In this document: positions 10,783 through 20,460 of the stretch, piece by piece
How the letters are laid out: every line of letters starts with the position of its first letter
Numbering within the stretch: the stretch's first letter is position 1
Source: Paramoeba atlantica
Taxonomy: Eukaryota > Discosea
DNA length: 64,000 bases
Assembly (NCBI GenBank): GCA_977017575.1
Contig: CDRNVI010000027.1
Span: 124,001-188,000, forward strand
Direction: 5' to 3'
The notes under the pieces: model-generated
What the model was told of the DNA's origin: nothing
Databases searched by the model: none
Seen by the model: the letters and a program-made list of their open reading frames with translations, nothing else
Translations under genes and position numbers: made by a program

Positions 10783-11299
10783 TTTTTTTTTTTGCGGAGT
10801 TAATATCCTCCACCTCTCGTGTTCTAATCTTGAGCGCCGAAAATCCCATTCTGCTCGGTTGGACCTCGAGGCACTGGTTGGCGTTAACCTCGGGATGAAT
10901 ATGAAGGGTGTAGCTGTGGGGCGTGTCTTTTGGAAGTCTGTTTGTAAGACAGATTAGTATGAAGTAAAGCCCTTGAAGGGGCAAAGATATCAGAACGCTG
11001 AAAATATGGAGTAAAAAAATGCATTAGAAATTTTTTTTAATCAACCATTCTTTATTAATTATGAAAACTTGAGAAAGTAATTTTGGTTCCGGCTCAACAC
11101 ATGAGAGAAAATCATATTATTCATTATCTGAAAACATCTGTCAGTTTCTTCGTCTGTAGGTTCCTTTGAGATACAGATCACACGACAAATTTTATCAACA
11201 CGTATCTACGAGAAACTAAGTCTTACAATAAGGAATGTTGCTGTATACTCAAAATAATAGTTTCACGTGTTTTCCGTTCCTTTATTTATTCACATGTTA

Positions 11300-11590
11300 C
11301 TCAAAAAAGCAAAACAGTAATAGCCGAATGCTGAAAGCAGCGAAAAAGTGACGACTCAAAGCAGCGAAACGGTGATAACCCAAAGCAGCGAAACAGTAAC
11401 AACCAAGAGCTGAAAGCTGCGGAACAATAATCATCACCAAGCAGCAAAACAAAAATAACCAAAGGCTGAAACCTAACCAAGCAGCGAAACAGTAATCACC
11501 AAAGGCTGAAAGCAACGAAACATTATTAATCACCAAAGGCTGAAAGCAACGAAACATTATTAACGAAATGTTAAAAGCAGCGAAAATGTA
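11300..11590. repeat. Imperfect ~25-35-bp repeats in RLE-I copy a 3' UTR
   Basis: The motif GCTGAAAGCAGCGAAACAGT (and variants with AACGAAACATTATTAA) recurs about nine times with variable spacing. It lies just downstream of the stop codon of the minus-strand gene. It does not code for anything I recognise. Confidence 0.75.
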
Positions 11591-11606
11591 ATATTCAGAG
11601 GAGTGT

Positions 11607-14600
11607 TTAAAGACGGAGTCCTCCTACCCATTTCTCGGTTTCTATATATTGGCGCAATTGAGAGACGACTGCATAGGCTGAATATTTTTCCAGTTCAAGT
11701 TGAAAAGCTTCTCGTACAATCTTGTAATCAACATCATTTCTTTTCGCCAATGTTTTCAGCAAAACCTTTGTCTCTTCATGTAGTACTCCACAATCTGTCA
11801 CAGCTATGCAGCGAAAGCATTCTGGATCAAGACCTTTTTCTTTGACATATTTTGCTATCTTCCGCTCTTCCGCACTCTGCAGCAGGGCATTGCTGCTCTG
11901 CTTTGCATAGCTGCTGCAGCACGTATGTACCACGGTAACGTCGTATAAAATTTCTCCAACATCTGGCCACATAATCGCTAGGTCTGGGCCAGATCTAATT
12001 CGACGCGCTCGGCAAGGATGGTATTCCGCCGCTTCTGGGGAAATTGAGCACTTGCATTTGGTGCAAAAAAAGGACGCATGAATACGAGGTTCGATCGCAC
12101 ATGGAAGACCAGCTTTGGAACACATTTCGGCAATATAGCGTACCAAATGAGAATGTTTTCTCGTGCAATTCATGCCAGCACATCGTGAACATCCCGCTAC
12201 GTGAGGAATGATTTTGCTTGATGTTTCGATTGTTCCACATCCAGGGCATGTAATCTCGCCTGACACATTACTTAGAGCAATTCCTAGGCGCATCATTAGA
12301 GTGTAACGAAAAAGATATGGATTTACGTAGTTGCACGTTGAATCTAAGTGATTGTTCGCCTCCTTCGTTCGCTTTATGATATTTTGGAATCTCGGTATTG
12401 CATTCAATTCTGCTGCTGTCTTCTCGTGTTCATTCTTCATGCTCTTTCTTAGCTGGGTGCGTGCAGCTTGTGAATTCGTTCGTGTGCTGTCGGCTTGTTT
12501 CTTGCCTCCCTTATCTACCGGAGCATTAATGGGTTTCGATCGCTCATCAATAGATTTTAGGGACGCTTCGAAAAAGTAGCGTTGCTTTAGAACGGTTGAG
12601 GTGATTCCTAGACCTCCCATTTTACATGGGAGGGCAGAGAGTTTAAGTGCTTCACTATCTGCACCACACCATTTCTTTAAGATCTCATGGATTTCCTCGT
12701 CGAACACCTGGGCAAGAAGAAACGAAGCTCCAGGTTTGTGGACTCGAAGGTGGTAATCATGACGGGGTATGGTACATCGCTTGAGAATCGCTAGTGACAA
12801 GTTGCTGGGACCCATAGCGCGAAGTCTTCGAAATAAACATTTATGTTTCCCTAACTTCTCCAAGAGCTTTCGTTCAACGGCTTTATTATGCCCGATGTAT
12901 GCTCCTAGGACCTTGATGGAATCCACACAGTCTTCCACCCCAAGTTCCTTGAGATCCATCCCTCGATTATTCGTTGAACTGTTGCCTTGGAATACTTCGC
13001 ATTTACGGGAATTAATTTCAAGATTCAGACCACTTGCTAGTTCTTTGAGGTGAAGGAACGCAACTTCCAAAGACGACTCATTTTTGGAGCTCATCGTCAC
13101 ATCGTCCTGGTAGGCTCTGATAGTAACCTCTGGATAGAGCTTCGCAATTTCTTTCAGAGGACCTTGTAGCAGTGCGCAAAAATAAACCGAAGAGAGTGCT
13201 GATCCTTGACGGACCCCAGACGAGCTTTCGATCACGGAATGTAATGAGTCGTTGGCGAAAAATAAAAGTTCCGATGGTTGACCATATTCAAAATAGAACA
13301 TTCGCATAAAGTGTTTGAATACCGGGTATTGAAGGAGCGCTTCTTCTATTGCCGTACGTTGTGGCGTATTGTATGCATTCTTGAAATCAATCGTCAAAAT
13401 TGTGGCTCCAGCTTCATGCTCTTCCAAAAGTTCATGTACAATGGACTCACATGCATTCTTTTGTAATATGCCTCTTTGGATCGGTTGGAATATGTCTGAC
13501 AAGGAGTTCGCATGGCGCTCAAGGAGGATACAACCGCAAATTTTTAGCAGCGTTTCCCCCATTGCAACCGGTCGTATTCCATTGTTCGGTTTTGCAAGGG
13601 CTATCATTCTGCATCGTGTTAATCTTACTCGGACACTTTTCGCAACTTCCCCATTTATGACGTCTCTCAGCATGTGGCAGAGTGAAAGGCAGGATTCTTC
13701 GTCCTCCACTAAAATTCGCATCATGCTTTCACTCGGACCTGTCGGGCCAGGAGCTGCACCTTTTGACAATTTTTCAGTCGCTAGACGAAGTTCAGAAGCT
13801 TCCAATATCGCAATTCGCGGGAAGTCTCGATCAGAAGTTTGAGGTGTAGGGCCTTTGGGGTGTAGATCTCGAAGTTTGTCAACCTTTTCCCAGAGTGGAA
13901 GAGCAGAGTCCTTGTAAACATTGTCGAGTATGCGGGTAGCTTTTCCAAGATTTCCTGCCTTTGCTGCTTGCAATGCATTTCGAATTGATCGTTTGTCTAC
14001 TTCTTGTACAAGTCGTTCTTCCTCGGTAATGTTCGTATCGATAGTTTCCCACTCACGTCTCCCTCGACGCTGTACGGAGCTCTGGCGCCGTAGGTAGTTT
14101 AGACGGATTGTGGCCAAAGAGTCCCGTGGTGTATCGAGGAGTTTGTGCCAGATAACAGTTCTTTCTGCTTCTGTCTGAGCCTTCGGGTACGCTTTAATAA
14201 TGGAACGAAAAATCGCGATTACATGGACGGCAAACGTTGGATCAATTTGTGCCATCTTTGGCAGCGGTTCCAAATCAGATGTTCCCTCAATGCCTCGCAC
14301 CTCCTTGTTCTCTGAATTTCCAGTGTTTTCCATTGACACATCGACGCTTTTTACTTTGTTTAGACACAGTGCCTTAATGGACCAAATTTTCACTTTTGCA
14401 GATGGAGGAAGGTAGATAAAACCAGAGGGTCCATTGTCTCCGTCGCTTGGCTTGTATTCCACCTTCAGCTTTACAATACCTTTTCGGACAGTCCTCTTCA
14501 CCACTACTCCTTTTGAGGCATATTTCTGCTCTTTTTTGAATCCCCATCTCAGTTCGCACGTCGTTCCTTTGCCCCATTCATGGATAATGGTGTTGATGTG

Positions 14601-14966
14601 ATCTGGAGCCTTCGGAAATTCTTCGTTTTTGCGTTGCCCCACTTCCCCATCCATCGACGTCACTTCCTCATCCACCGACATCACATCAGATTCTTCGCCT
14701 GTGGTATCATCGGAGGCGCCTTCGCAATCTTCAGGATGTTTGGATGAATCTCTCTCCTCATCGGAATCATTCTCGGACTCTTGTGAGGTCGGCCTTGCAT
14801 CAGAAAATTTTATCCTTGGCCGTCGGTAGTTGCTATGTACCTCGTGGTCGGCCCAGTTCGGCGATAATTCCTTTGCACTCATAATAACTCTCACACGGGG
14901 GGTTTTCTTTGGCTTATCGAGCGTTGATCCCCTCTTCATAATTTGTTCGGCGTTTTGCGTGTTCAT
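11607..14966 (-). CDS. RLE-I reverse transcriptase/endonuclease, copy a (open, 1119 aa)
   Basis: I choose the ATG at 14966 (MNTQNAEQ) because the open frame upstream is YR-1 and SL sequence. Residues about 1-110 are acidic and low-complexity, with a KPKKTPRVRV block shared with copies d and e. A beta-rich module spans about 130-215 (WGKGTTCELRWGFKKE ... GPSGFIYLPPSAKVKI). RT signatures: GAAPGPTGPSES near 410, TIDFKNAYNTP near 525, SSGVRQGSALSS near 587, AYQDDVTMSS near 617. A finger CPGCGTIETSSKIIPHVAG with CSRCAGMNC lies near 910-930, CTKCKC...H..C near 975, and the nuclease core SGPDLAIMWPDVGEILYDVT near 1000. All expected catalytic residues are visible and the frame has no stop, so the copy may be active. 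The product should bind its own mRNA, nick DNA and prime cDNA at the nick. Confidence 0.9.
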   Translation of the reverse strand: MNTQNAEQIMKRGSTLDKPKKTPRVRVIMSAKELSPNWADHEVHSNYRRPRIKFSDARPTSQESENDSDEERDSSKHPEDCEGASDDTTGEESDVMSVDEEVTSMDGEVGQRKNEEFPKAPDHINTIIHEWGKGTTCELRWGFKKEQKYASKGVVVKRTVRKGIVKLKVEYKPSDGDNGPSGFIYLPPSAKVKIWSIKALCLNKVKSVDVSMENTGNSENKEVRGIEGTSDLEPLPKMAQIDPTFAVHVIAIFRSIIKAYPKAQTEAERTVIWHKLLDTPRDSLATIRLNYLRRQSSVQRRGRREWETIDTNITEEERLVQEVDKRSIRNALQAAKAGNLGKATRILDNVYKDSALPLWEKVDKLRDLHPKGPTPQTSDRDFPRIAILEASELRLATEKLSKGAAPGPTGPSESMMRILVEDEESCLSLCHMLRDVINGEVAKSVRVRLTRCRMIALAKPNNGIRPVAMGETLLKICGCILLERHANSLSDIFQPIQRGILQKNACESIVHELLEEHEAGATILTIDFKNAYNTPQRTAIEEALLQYPVFKHFMRMFYFEYGQPSELLFFANDSLHSVIESSSGVRQGSALSSVYFCALLQGPLKEIAKLYPEVTIRAYQDDVTMSSKNESSLEVAFLHLKELASGLNLEINSRKCEVFQGNSSTNNRGMDLKELGVEDCVDSIKVLGAYIGHNKAVERKLLEKLGKHKCLFRRLRAMGPSNLSLAILKRCTIPRHDYHLRVHKPGASFLLAQVFDEEIHEILKKWCGADSEALKLSALPCKMGGLGITSTVLKQRYFFEASLKSIDERSKPINAPVDKGGKKQADSTRTNSQAARTQLRKSMKNEHEKTAAELNAIPRFQNIIKRTKEANNHLDSTCNYVNPYLFRYTLMMRLGIALSNVSGEITCPGCGTIETSSKIIPHVAGCSRCAGMNCTRKHSHLVRYIAEMCSKAGLPCAIEPRIHASFFCTKCKCSISPEAAEYHPCRARRIRSGPDLAIMWPDVGEILYDVTVVHTCCSSYAKQSSNALLQSAEERKIAKYVKEKGLDPECFRCIAVTDCGVLHEETKVLLKTLAKRNDVDYKIVREAFQLELEKYSAYAVVSQLRQYIETEKWVGGLRL

Positions 14967-14987
14967 ACGAGTAAAAATAAAACAACA

Positions 14988-15012
14988 CAACAAGGTACAA
15001 CAAGGTACAGAA
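14988..15012 (-). other. Tandem SL remnants at RLE-I copy a 5' end
   Basis: The element strand reads TTCTGTACCTTGTTG (15012-14998) directly followed by TACCTTGTTG (14997-14988) and TGTTG. The SL 3' end is thus stacked. One explanation is a second trans-splicing event onto a copy that already carried an SL remnant. Confidence 0.7.
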
Positions 15013-15110
15013 ACTTTACTAATAATATTTGCATCTTCCAACTCTTTGATATCTTTTTCCGGTAAAGTAGGTGCCAATTTTGGCGATTCATCTTCATTTT
15101 TTTCCAACTT
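15013..15110 (-). pseudogene. YR-1 RT gene, middle piece (between two nested inserts)
   Basis: The 98 bp encode KLEKNEDESPKLAPTLPEKD and then IKELEDANIISKVS. This aligns with the region of YR-2 that reads PHNDIKELAAAGFISRVS. The left edge carries the ACTTTACT duplication of RLE-I copy a. The right edge is the YR-2 insertion point. Joined to 22996 on one side and 10782 on the other, the frame is continuous. Confidence 0.85.
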
Positions 15111-15308
15111 TTGAAGTTTACGGATAGAATTTGACGAGAAATATATTTTCGAAGTGATATGGATAGGATGCCCCGCCGGGGGGCATTGTACCTGTTTTTG
15201 TTTTAAACAATAAAATTGTGTTAATACTGATATACAAATATCCCGTAGTACGATATTCGAATATTTATAATTCAATTACTCAGGTTTACTGTTCTCGACA
15301 AAAGTTTC
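15111..15308 (+). repeat. YR-2 A1 terminal repeat
   Basis: The 198-bp left end begins TTGAAGTTTACGGAT. It contains a perfect GC hairpin (ATGCCCC-GCCGG-GGGGCAT) and ends eight bases before the gag ATG, so it must supply the promoter or leader. An open frame across it on the minus strand is an accidental extension of YR-1. Confidence 0.85.
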
Positions 15309-15316
15309 TCGACAAA

Positions 15317-16438
15317 ATGACCGTAATCGACATTCCTTTGACAGCCCGACGGTCATCACGCAGTGCTTCTCCGGCCTCTGAGCCGCTCGTGCCTACCGAG
15401 CCGCTTAGTCAGCAGGAGTTAAGTTTGGTTTGTACAGTGGCAAGGGAGAAATTGTTGTTCAAAAAATCGGTACAAGTGCGTGCGATCTTTCGACGGAAAG
15501 ATGATTTAAATGGTGGTCGACAGACTGTGATGGGAAAGTTGCGAAAGGATGGCCTGGATTTATGGGCGGTGTGGGAGGACAAACCGTCCAAGGAGTACCA
15601 GTTTCCTCATCCGGATTTGGATTATTATGAGCTCAACATTATCGAAGATCGAGAACTACCACCCGCTCTTATTGAGAACTCTTCGCAATTACTCACCGAT
15701 GAAACGCATCAGCTGGGCTCACGTAATGAGGCTGCCGGCATGCAAGAGGTAATTGGGGGGAGAACTGGTGCCGCACCAATTTCAGAGGCTTTACGGGAAG
15801 GCAGATTACTCGACCCGAATGCATTGAACGCCTACGAACCTTTGACTTACGAGCCTTGGATTAATGCGGCGGATGACGATGGTTTTCGCACTAGGGACCT
15901 GATTCGCGAGCTTCGGGATGCGCCTGAGTTTGGTTTACGCGTTAATCAGTTTTATCATGATCGCACGTTTATTAAGCAGCAAGAGCATTTGTTTAATTCT
16001 GTATTTTGCAAGTGGATTATTTTTGCGCGTTTGATACCCAACTGGAATGAAGGTGTGTACCTCGAAATGGGACGTGGGATTGTGCAGACACTTCGTGACG
16101 CGTACTGGCGAGCACGCCGCATAGATGTGGACTTGGTCCATCAAAAAATGGAGAAGGATATCCGTCCGGACGACAAGTTTTATCATCACGTGAATGATCA
16201 ATTGGTTGAGCGACAGAAGCAATATGCACGTGTTCAGTCTTTCTCTGCTCCACCATCTATGCAAGTTTCGCGTCCCAATCAGTTCCCACCGCGACATGAT
16301 GCATATCCTCCACGACGAAATTTATTATTCTTTGGATGTCGGTCGCCTGATCACATTTGGCGAAACTGCCCGAAGCGATTCCAGCAGGATTTTCGAGGAC
16401 GGGTGGCTGGCCCTGCCCACAGCAGCAAGAGTTTCTGA
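15317..16438 (+). CDS. YR-2 Gag-like protein (373 aa)
   Basis: The first ATG after A1 gives MTVIDIPLTARRSSRSASPA, a basic Ser-rich start. About residues 50-110 form a beta-rich segment (MGKLRKDGLDLWAVWEDKPS ... DLDYYELNII). The centre is acidic and helical. The C-terminus has FFGCRSPDHIWRNC, which looks like a retroviral-type zinc knuckle in which the first Cys is replaced by Phe. Position ahead of the recombinase and RT genes fits the Gag of Ngaro/VIPER-type elements, which would package the element RNA. No membrane segment or protease motif is seen. Function is inferred from position and the knuckle. Confidence 0.7.
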   Translation: MTVIDIPLTARRSSRSASPASEPLVPTEPLSQQELSLVCTVAREKLLFKKSVQVRAIFRRKDDLNGGRQTVMGKLRKDGLDLWAVWEDKPSKEYQFPHPDLDYYELNIIEDRELPPALIENSSQLLTDETHQLGSRNEAAGMQEVIGGRTGAAPISEALREGRLLDPNALNAYEPLTYEPWINAADDDGFRTRDLIRELRDAPEFGLRVNQFYHDRTFIKQQEHLFNSVFCKWIIFARLIPNWNEGVYLEMGRGIVQTLRDAYWRARRIDVDLVHQKMEKDIRPDDKFYHHVNDQLVERQKQYARVQSFSAPPSMQVSRPNQFPPRHDAYPPRRNLLFFGCRSPDHIWRNCPKRFQQDFRGRVAGPAHSSKSF

Positions 16439-16483
16439 CAAAACCACACCCTAACGGCCAGTTCTATAGTAACATTCAAACGT

Positions 16484-19402
16484 TTTTTTTTTTTTTTTTT
16501 TTTTTGTTTTAATTGATCTAGTTATTATTGAATTTTCTAGTTTGATCGGATTATATCAAATATTATTTCTTGTGTAATAGAGACATTCAATTTTTTTTTT
16601 GTCCCAAAATCAAAGAACACATAATACGATATCTAGTATTCCATTATAATCTTCCTCATGCCTGCGGCATTCATACGCTTTTGAAGGGGGAGTCTGCGGT
16701 ATACATATGAAATACAATCACTATTTTACACAAGTTTACATATTATAAAGGAACCTAATATTCTGATCTGCTTATTAGGAGGAAGAGGAGGATGGGAGTA
16801 GCTCGGCTAGCGCATCGTCTTTGGCTAGGAAAGAGCAAGCAACTAGGTGGAAGAAGCAAAGTGAAAGAAGAAGCAAAGTGAGAGAAGACTGGGGGAGGGA
16901 GAGTATGCGAACACACTTAGTGACCTTCTAGTAGCGAAGTCCACCTATCCAGTTATCCTTCGGAATGTACTCACGTAGTTGAGATACCACCGTGTATGCG
17001 GACATCTTTTCAATCTCAAGTTGAAATCCCTGTCGTACATTGTCGTAGTTCATTTTTGCGCGCTGCGCTATTGCCTTCAAAAGTGCCTTGGTGTCATTGT
17101 GTAGAAGGCCACAGTCTGAGGTGGCCAGACAACGGAAGTATTCACTATCGACACCCTTTTCGGAGACATATTTCTTGATTTTTCGATCGATCGCTTGTTG
17201 TATGAGTGCTGAACTGGTCTGTTTCGCGTAACTGTTGCAACAGGTGTGCACCACCGTGAAGTCATAGAGCACTTCCCCCATGTGTGGCCACATGATGGCG
17301 AGATCAGGTCCCGAGCGGATACGGCGTGCTTTACATGGATGCTGTTCGGCTACGTCGGCGGCGATGGAGCATTTACATTTGGTGCAGTAATATGAGGAGT
17401 GAATGCGCGGTTCAGTGACGTTCGGAAGACCTGCTTTGGAACATAACTCTGATAGGTAGCGGACGATGTGGGAATGTTTGCGTGTGCAGTTCATACCAGA
17501 GCAACGAGAGCAGCCTGCAACATGTGGAATGATACTGGATGGGGATTCTTGGGTGCAGCATCCAGGGCATGTGACTTTGGCAGGAGCTTGAGGTAAACTG
17601 ATTCCTAACCGCATCATGAGTGTGTATCGAAATAAATAAGGATTGATATAATTGCTCGTGCTTTCGAGATGCAAGTTGTTCTCCATAGTGCGTTTCATTA
17701 CAAGCTCCAATTGCGAATTCTTCCGTAGCTCGCAAGCCTTCTTTTCGTGTTCCTCTTTCATCTTCTTTTTCAGCAGCTTCTGGGCGACTTCACTACGACT
17801 TTGTCCGTTGGCGTGTACTTTATCTCCACCTTTTATACCTACTGGAGCGTTATTGGGTTTTGGGTGCTCAACAATAGATTTCCGAGCAGTTTCAAAGTAG
17901 TATTTCTGCTTCAAAGTCGAAGAGATCAATCCTAGGCCGCCTAGTTTCTGAGGAAGGACCGCTAGTTGCAAGGCTTGTGTGTCAGCTCCGCACCATTTCT
18001 TAAGAACTTGTTGAACGTGGTCTTCGAAGGTTTCGGCTAGCCGCGTGGTTGCTTCCGGACGATGAACTCGCAGATGATAATCTTGTCGCGGAATCGTGCA
18101 TCGACGTAGAATTGCGAGGGAGAGATTGCTTGGACCCATGAGCAGGAGTCGACGGAAGAGGCATTTGTGTTTTTCCATCTTCCGTAGAAGAAGATCTTTT
18201 ATCACCTCATTTGCTCCTATGTACGCTCCCAATATTTTAAGCGCATCATTCCGGGAGTTAACGCCTAAGCGGTTCAGAGACAATAGTTCGTCATCAAATG
18301 TAGTATTCTTTTGGAACCATTCACATTTCTGAAACTTGACATGCAGGTTAAGATCACTGGTAAGTTCGCGCAAGTGCAAGAACGCTGCCTCAAGTGACAA
18401 CACGTTTTTCGAGCTTAGGGTCACGTCATCCTGGTATGCCCTGATCGTTACGTCGGGATATAGGCTGGCTACTTCTCGTATTGGGCTTTGTAGAAGGGCA
18501 CAGAAGTACATGGAGGATAGAGCTGAACCTTGGCGGATTCCGGAAGAACTTTCCAAGACAGCGTAGAGGGCATTATGCGCGAAGAAGAGGAGCTCCGAAG
18601 GTAGCCCATACTCAAAGTAGAACAGGCGCAGGAAAGGTTTGAATATGGGATTGCTTACCAGTGTTTGTGCAATGGCATCGCGTCGCGGGGTATTATACGC
18701 ATTGCTGAAATCTACCGTAAGCAACGCATGTCCGTCCTCGTATTCTTGAAGCAGTTCGTGGACAATGGATTCGCAGGCATTTTTGTGTAGGACTCCTCGT
18801 TGAATTGGCGCAAAGAATGTCTTCAAGGTGGTTTCATGTCGCTGCAGTAGAATAGATCCACAGATTTTCAAAATAGTGTCTCCCATGGCAACTGGCCGTA
18901 TCCCGTTCTGCGGCTTTGGTAGGGCGATGATTCTGCAGCGAGTAAGGCGCTTCCGGACGCTTAGTGGAACTTCTCCGTTGATTACATCTCGAATCATGTG
19001 GCACAGTGAAAGGCATGATACATCATCGTCTACAAGCAACCGCATCATACTCTCACTTAGCCCGCTTGGCCCGGGGGAAGCTCCACGAGCCAATTTCTCA
19101 ACTGCCAGACGAAGTTCCGAACTTTCAACAACTCCGATGCGTGGGAAGTCAGCTTCCGGTATTTGGATAGGGGGTCCAACAGGATGCAATTCTCGTAGTT
19201 TCTGAAATTTTTCTTCGGCCGAAAGAGTGGAGTCCTTGTAAATGTTATCTAGAATTCGAGTGGCTTTCCCCAGATTCCCTGCTTTGGCTGTTCGCAACGC
19301 GTTTCGGATCGCGCGCCTGTCGATTTCTAGTTCGGCTCGTTGTTCTGCACTTAGATTTATGCCATCTGATAGCTCGTTACGTTCCTTTCGCACGTGTCCC
19401 AC
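16484..19402 (-). mobile_element. RLE-I copy b: 5'-truncated, 7-bp TSD, nested in YR-2
   Basis: Target duplications TCAAACG lie at 16477-16483 and 19403-19409. The tail is 22 T at 16484-16505. It sits in the short space between gag and recombinase, leaving both YR-2 genes intact. From 16716 to 19402 it is nearly identical to RLE-I copy c (27315-30001). I noticed only two substitutions. Its 3' UTR runs about 210 bp further than that of copy c. Confidence 0.9.
16928..19402 (-). pseudogene. RLE-I RT/endonuclease, copy b (N-terminus missing)
   Basis: The remaining 824 codons cover the RT and nuclease modules: GASPGPSGLSES, TVDFSNAYNTP, SSGIRQGSALSS, AYQDDVTLSS, CPGCCTQESPSSIIPHVAG, CTKCKC, and SGPDLAIMWPHMGEVLYDFT. 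The N-terminal beta-rich region, still present in copy c, was not copied. The first Met is internal, so no normal protein is expected. Confidence 0.9.
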
Positions 19403-19428
19403 TCAAACGAAACAGAACGACACTTTTA

Positions 19429-20460
19429 ATGCAAGTTCCCAAAAGGAGAAGAGTGGAAGAGAACATTGTACCAGTGGATGTTCGCAATGTGCAGAATTTA
19501 TCAGGGAGATACGTGAGATGCGAGAATTTTTACGGCGGAACTTTGAGTTTGCAAGTAGCGGATACGGCGCGCGGAAATCTAGTGAAATTACTAATGGGGG
19601 TCACAGCAATGACCCCGGAAATCAGGCAGGCATTGGATGCGATGGGAAATATGTGGAGCGCATCGACTTGGCAGGCGAGGGCAAGGTTGTGGGAAAGGTT
19701 GACGGCCTTTTGTCATTGGAAACAAATCGAAATCACCCCAATTCATGCAGTAACTTTCATCGCAAGTTTACTAATCAAAATCCAAGGAAAGTTGTCATAC
19801 GCCCGAAGTTTGGCGTCCCTACTCAACTTAGCCGGCAAGGGAACGAACCCGCTACGTTTTTACATCAAGTCACTCATGGCGGAGGGTGCGACGGAGCCGC
19901 ACCGTCAAATGGCGCCACTAACGCCGGAGTTACTGAAACAATTGTGGAACCACCTTCCTCACAGCGAAAGACATACGCTGCTGCTTTGTTGGAAGGCGGC
20001 AAGCCGGTGGTCCGAGACAGCGATGCTCACACGCGACAGATTCCACGAAGTGTCTTCGACAAGAATCGTGATATGGTGGGGCAGACAGACCAAAGCATCG
20101 CGGTACAACCCGTATCGAGCGTCAATGTATACGGTTGTGGAAGGGCCGGGCACGGATCGTCTAGCGGATTACATAACAAAGCTGGGGCAGTTGCAGCCGA
20201 TGTCAAGAACATCGGTATCCGAAGTGGATGCGAAGATACGCCGAATTCTGGGGACAGGTTTCGGCTCACACTCAGCGAAACGAGGAGCAATAACACAGCT
20301 GTTTGCGGAAGTAGTGAAGGGCAATACGCGCCTCGAGGAAGTACAACGATTAGCAAAGCATCAGTCCCTCGATTCGCTTCTTCGATACAACGCCGACCCG
20401 GTTACCACCGCGTTGGTTTTGGGCACGCAGAAAGCAACCAGCAAGTTACGGATCATGTAG
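19429..20460 (+). CDS. YR-2 tyrosine recombinase (343 aa)
   Basis: The protein begins MQVPKRRRVEE, a possible nuclear localisation signal. The catalytic domain spans about residues 165-343. Visible active-site candidates are Arg193 (KAASRWSE), His281 with Lys284-Arg285 (GSHSAKRGA), His311 (LAKHQSLDS) and the nucleophile Tyr320 (LLRY). This is the R-H-R-H-Y set of the recombinase superfamily. An N-terminal helical core-binding region (WQARARLWERLTAF...) precedes it. It should join circular element DNA to the target without duplication, matching the scarless YR-2 edges. It starts about 70 nt after gag once copy b is removed, and its 3' end overlaps the RT frame. All key residues are intact. Confidence 0.9.
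   Translation: MQVPKRRRVEENIVPVDVRNVQNLSGRYVRCENFYGGTLSLQVADTARGNLVKLLMGVTAMTPEIRQALDAMGNMWSASTWQARARLWERLTAFCHWKQIEITPIHAVTFIASLLIKIQGKLSYARSLASLLNLAGKGTNPLRFYIKSLMAEGATEPHRQMAPLTPELLKQLWNHLPHSERHTLLLCWKAASRWSETAMLTRDRFHEVSSTRIVIWWGRQTKASRYNPYRASMYTVVEGPGTDRLADYITKLGQLQPMSRTSVSEVDAKIRRILGTGFGSHSAKRGAITQLFAEVVKGNTRLEEVQRLAKHQSLDSLLRYNADPVTTALVLGTQKATSKLRIM

Larger units (their letters stand above)
10783..15012 (-). mobile_element. RLE-I copy a: complete insertion with SL, poly(A) and 8-bp TSD
   Basis: The target duplication is ACTTTACT at 10775-10782 and 15013-15020. The poly(T) tail (tail of the minus-strand copy) is at 10783-10793. The 5' end is TTCTGTACCTTGTTG followed by a second TACCTTGTTG. 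It sits in the RT gene of YR-1, whose frame resumes exactly on removal. The 3' UTR is about 810 bp and includes short hairpins near 10940-10985. It is the clearest example here of an SL-tagged insertion. Confidence 0.9.

Noticed and set aside
11607-15275. 1222-residue protein starting at 15275
   Set aside because: The first 103 residues are YR-2 A1, YR-1 RT and SL sequence read through by chance. The real start is at 14966.
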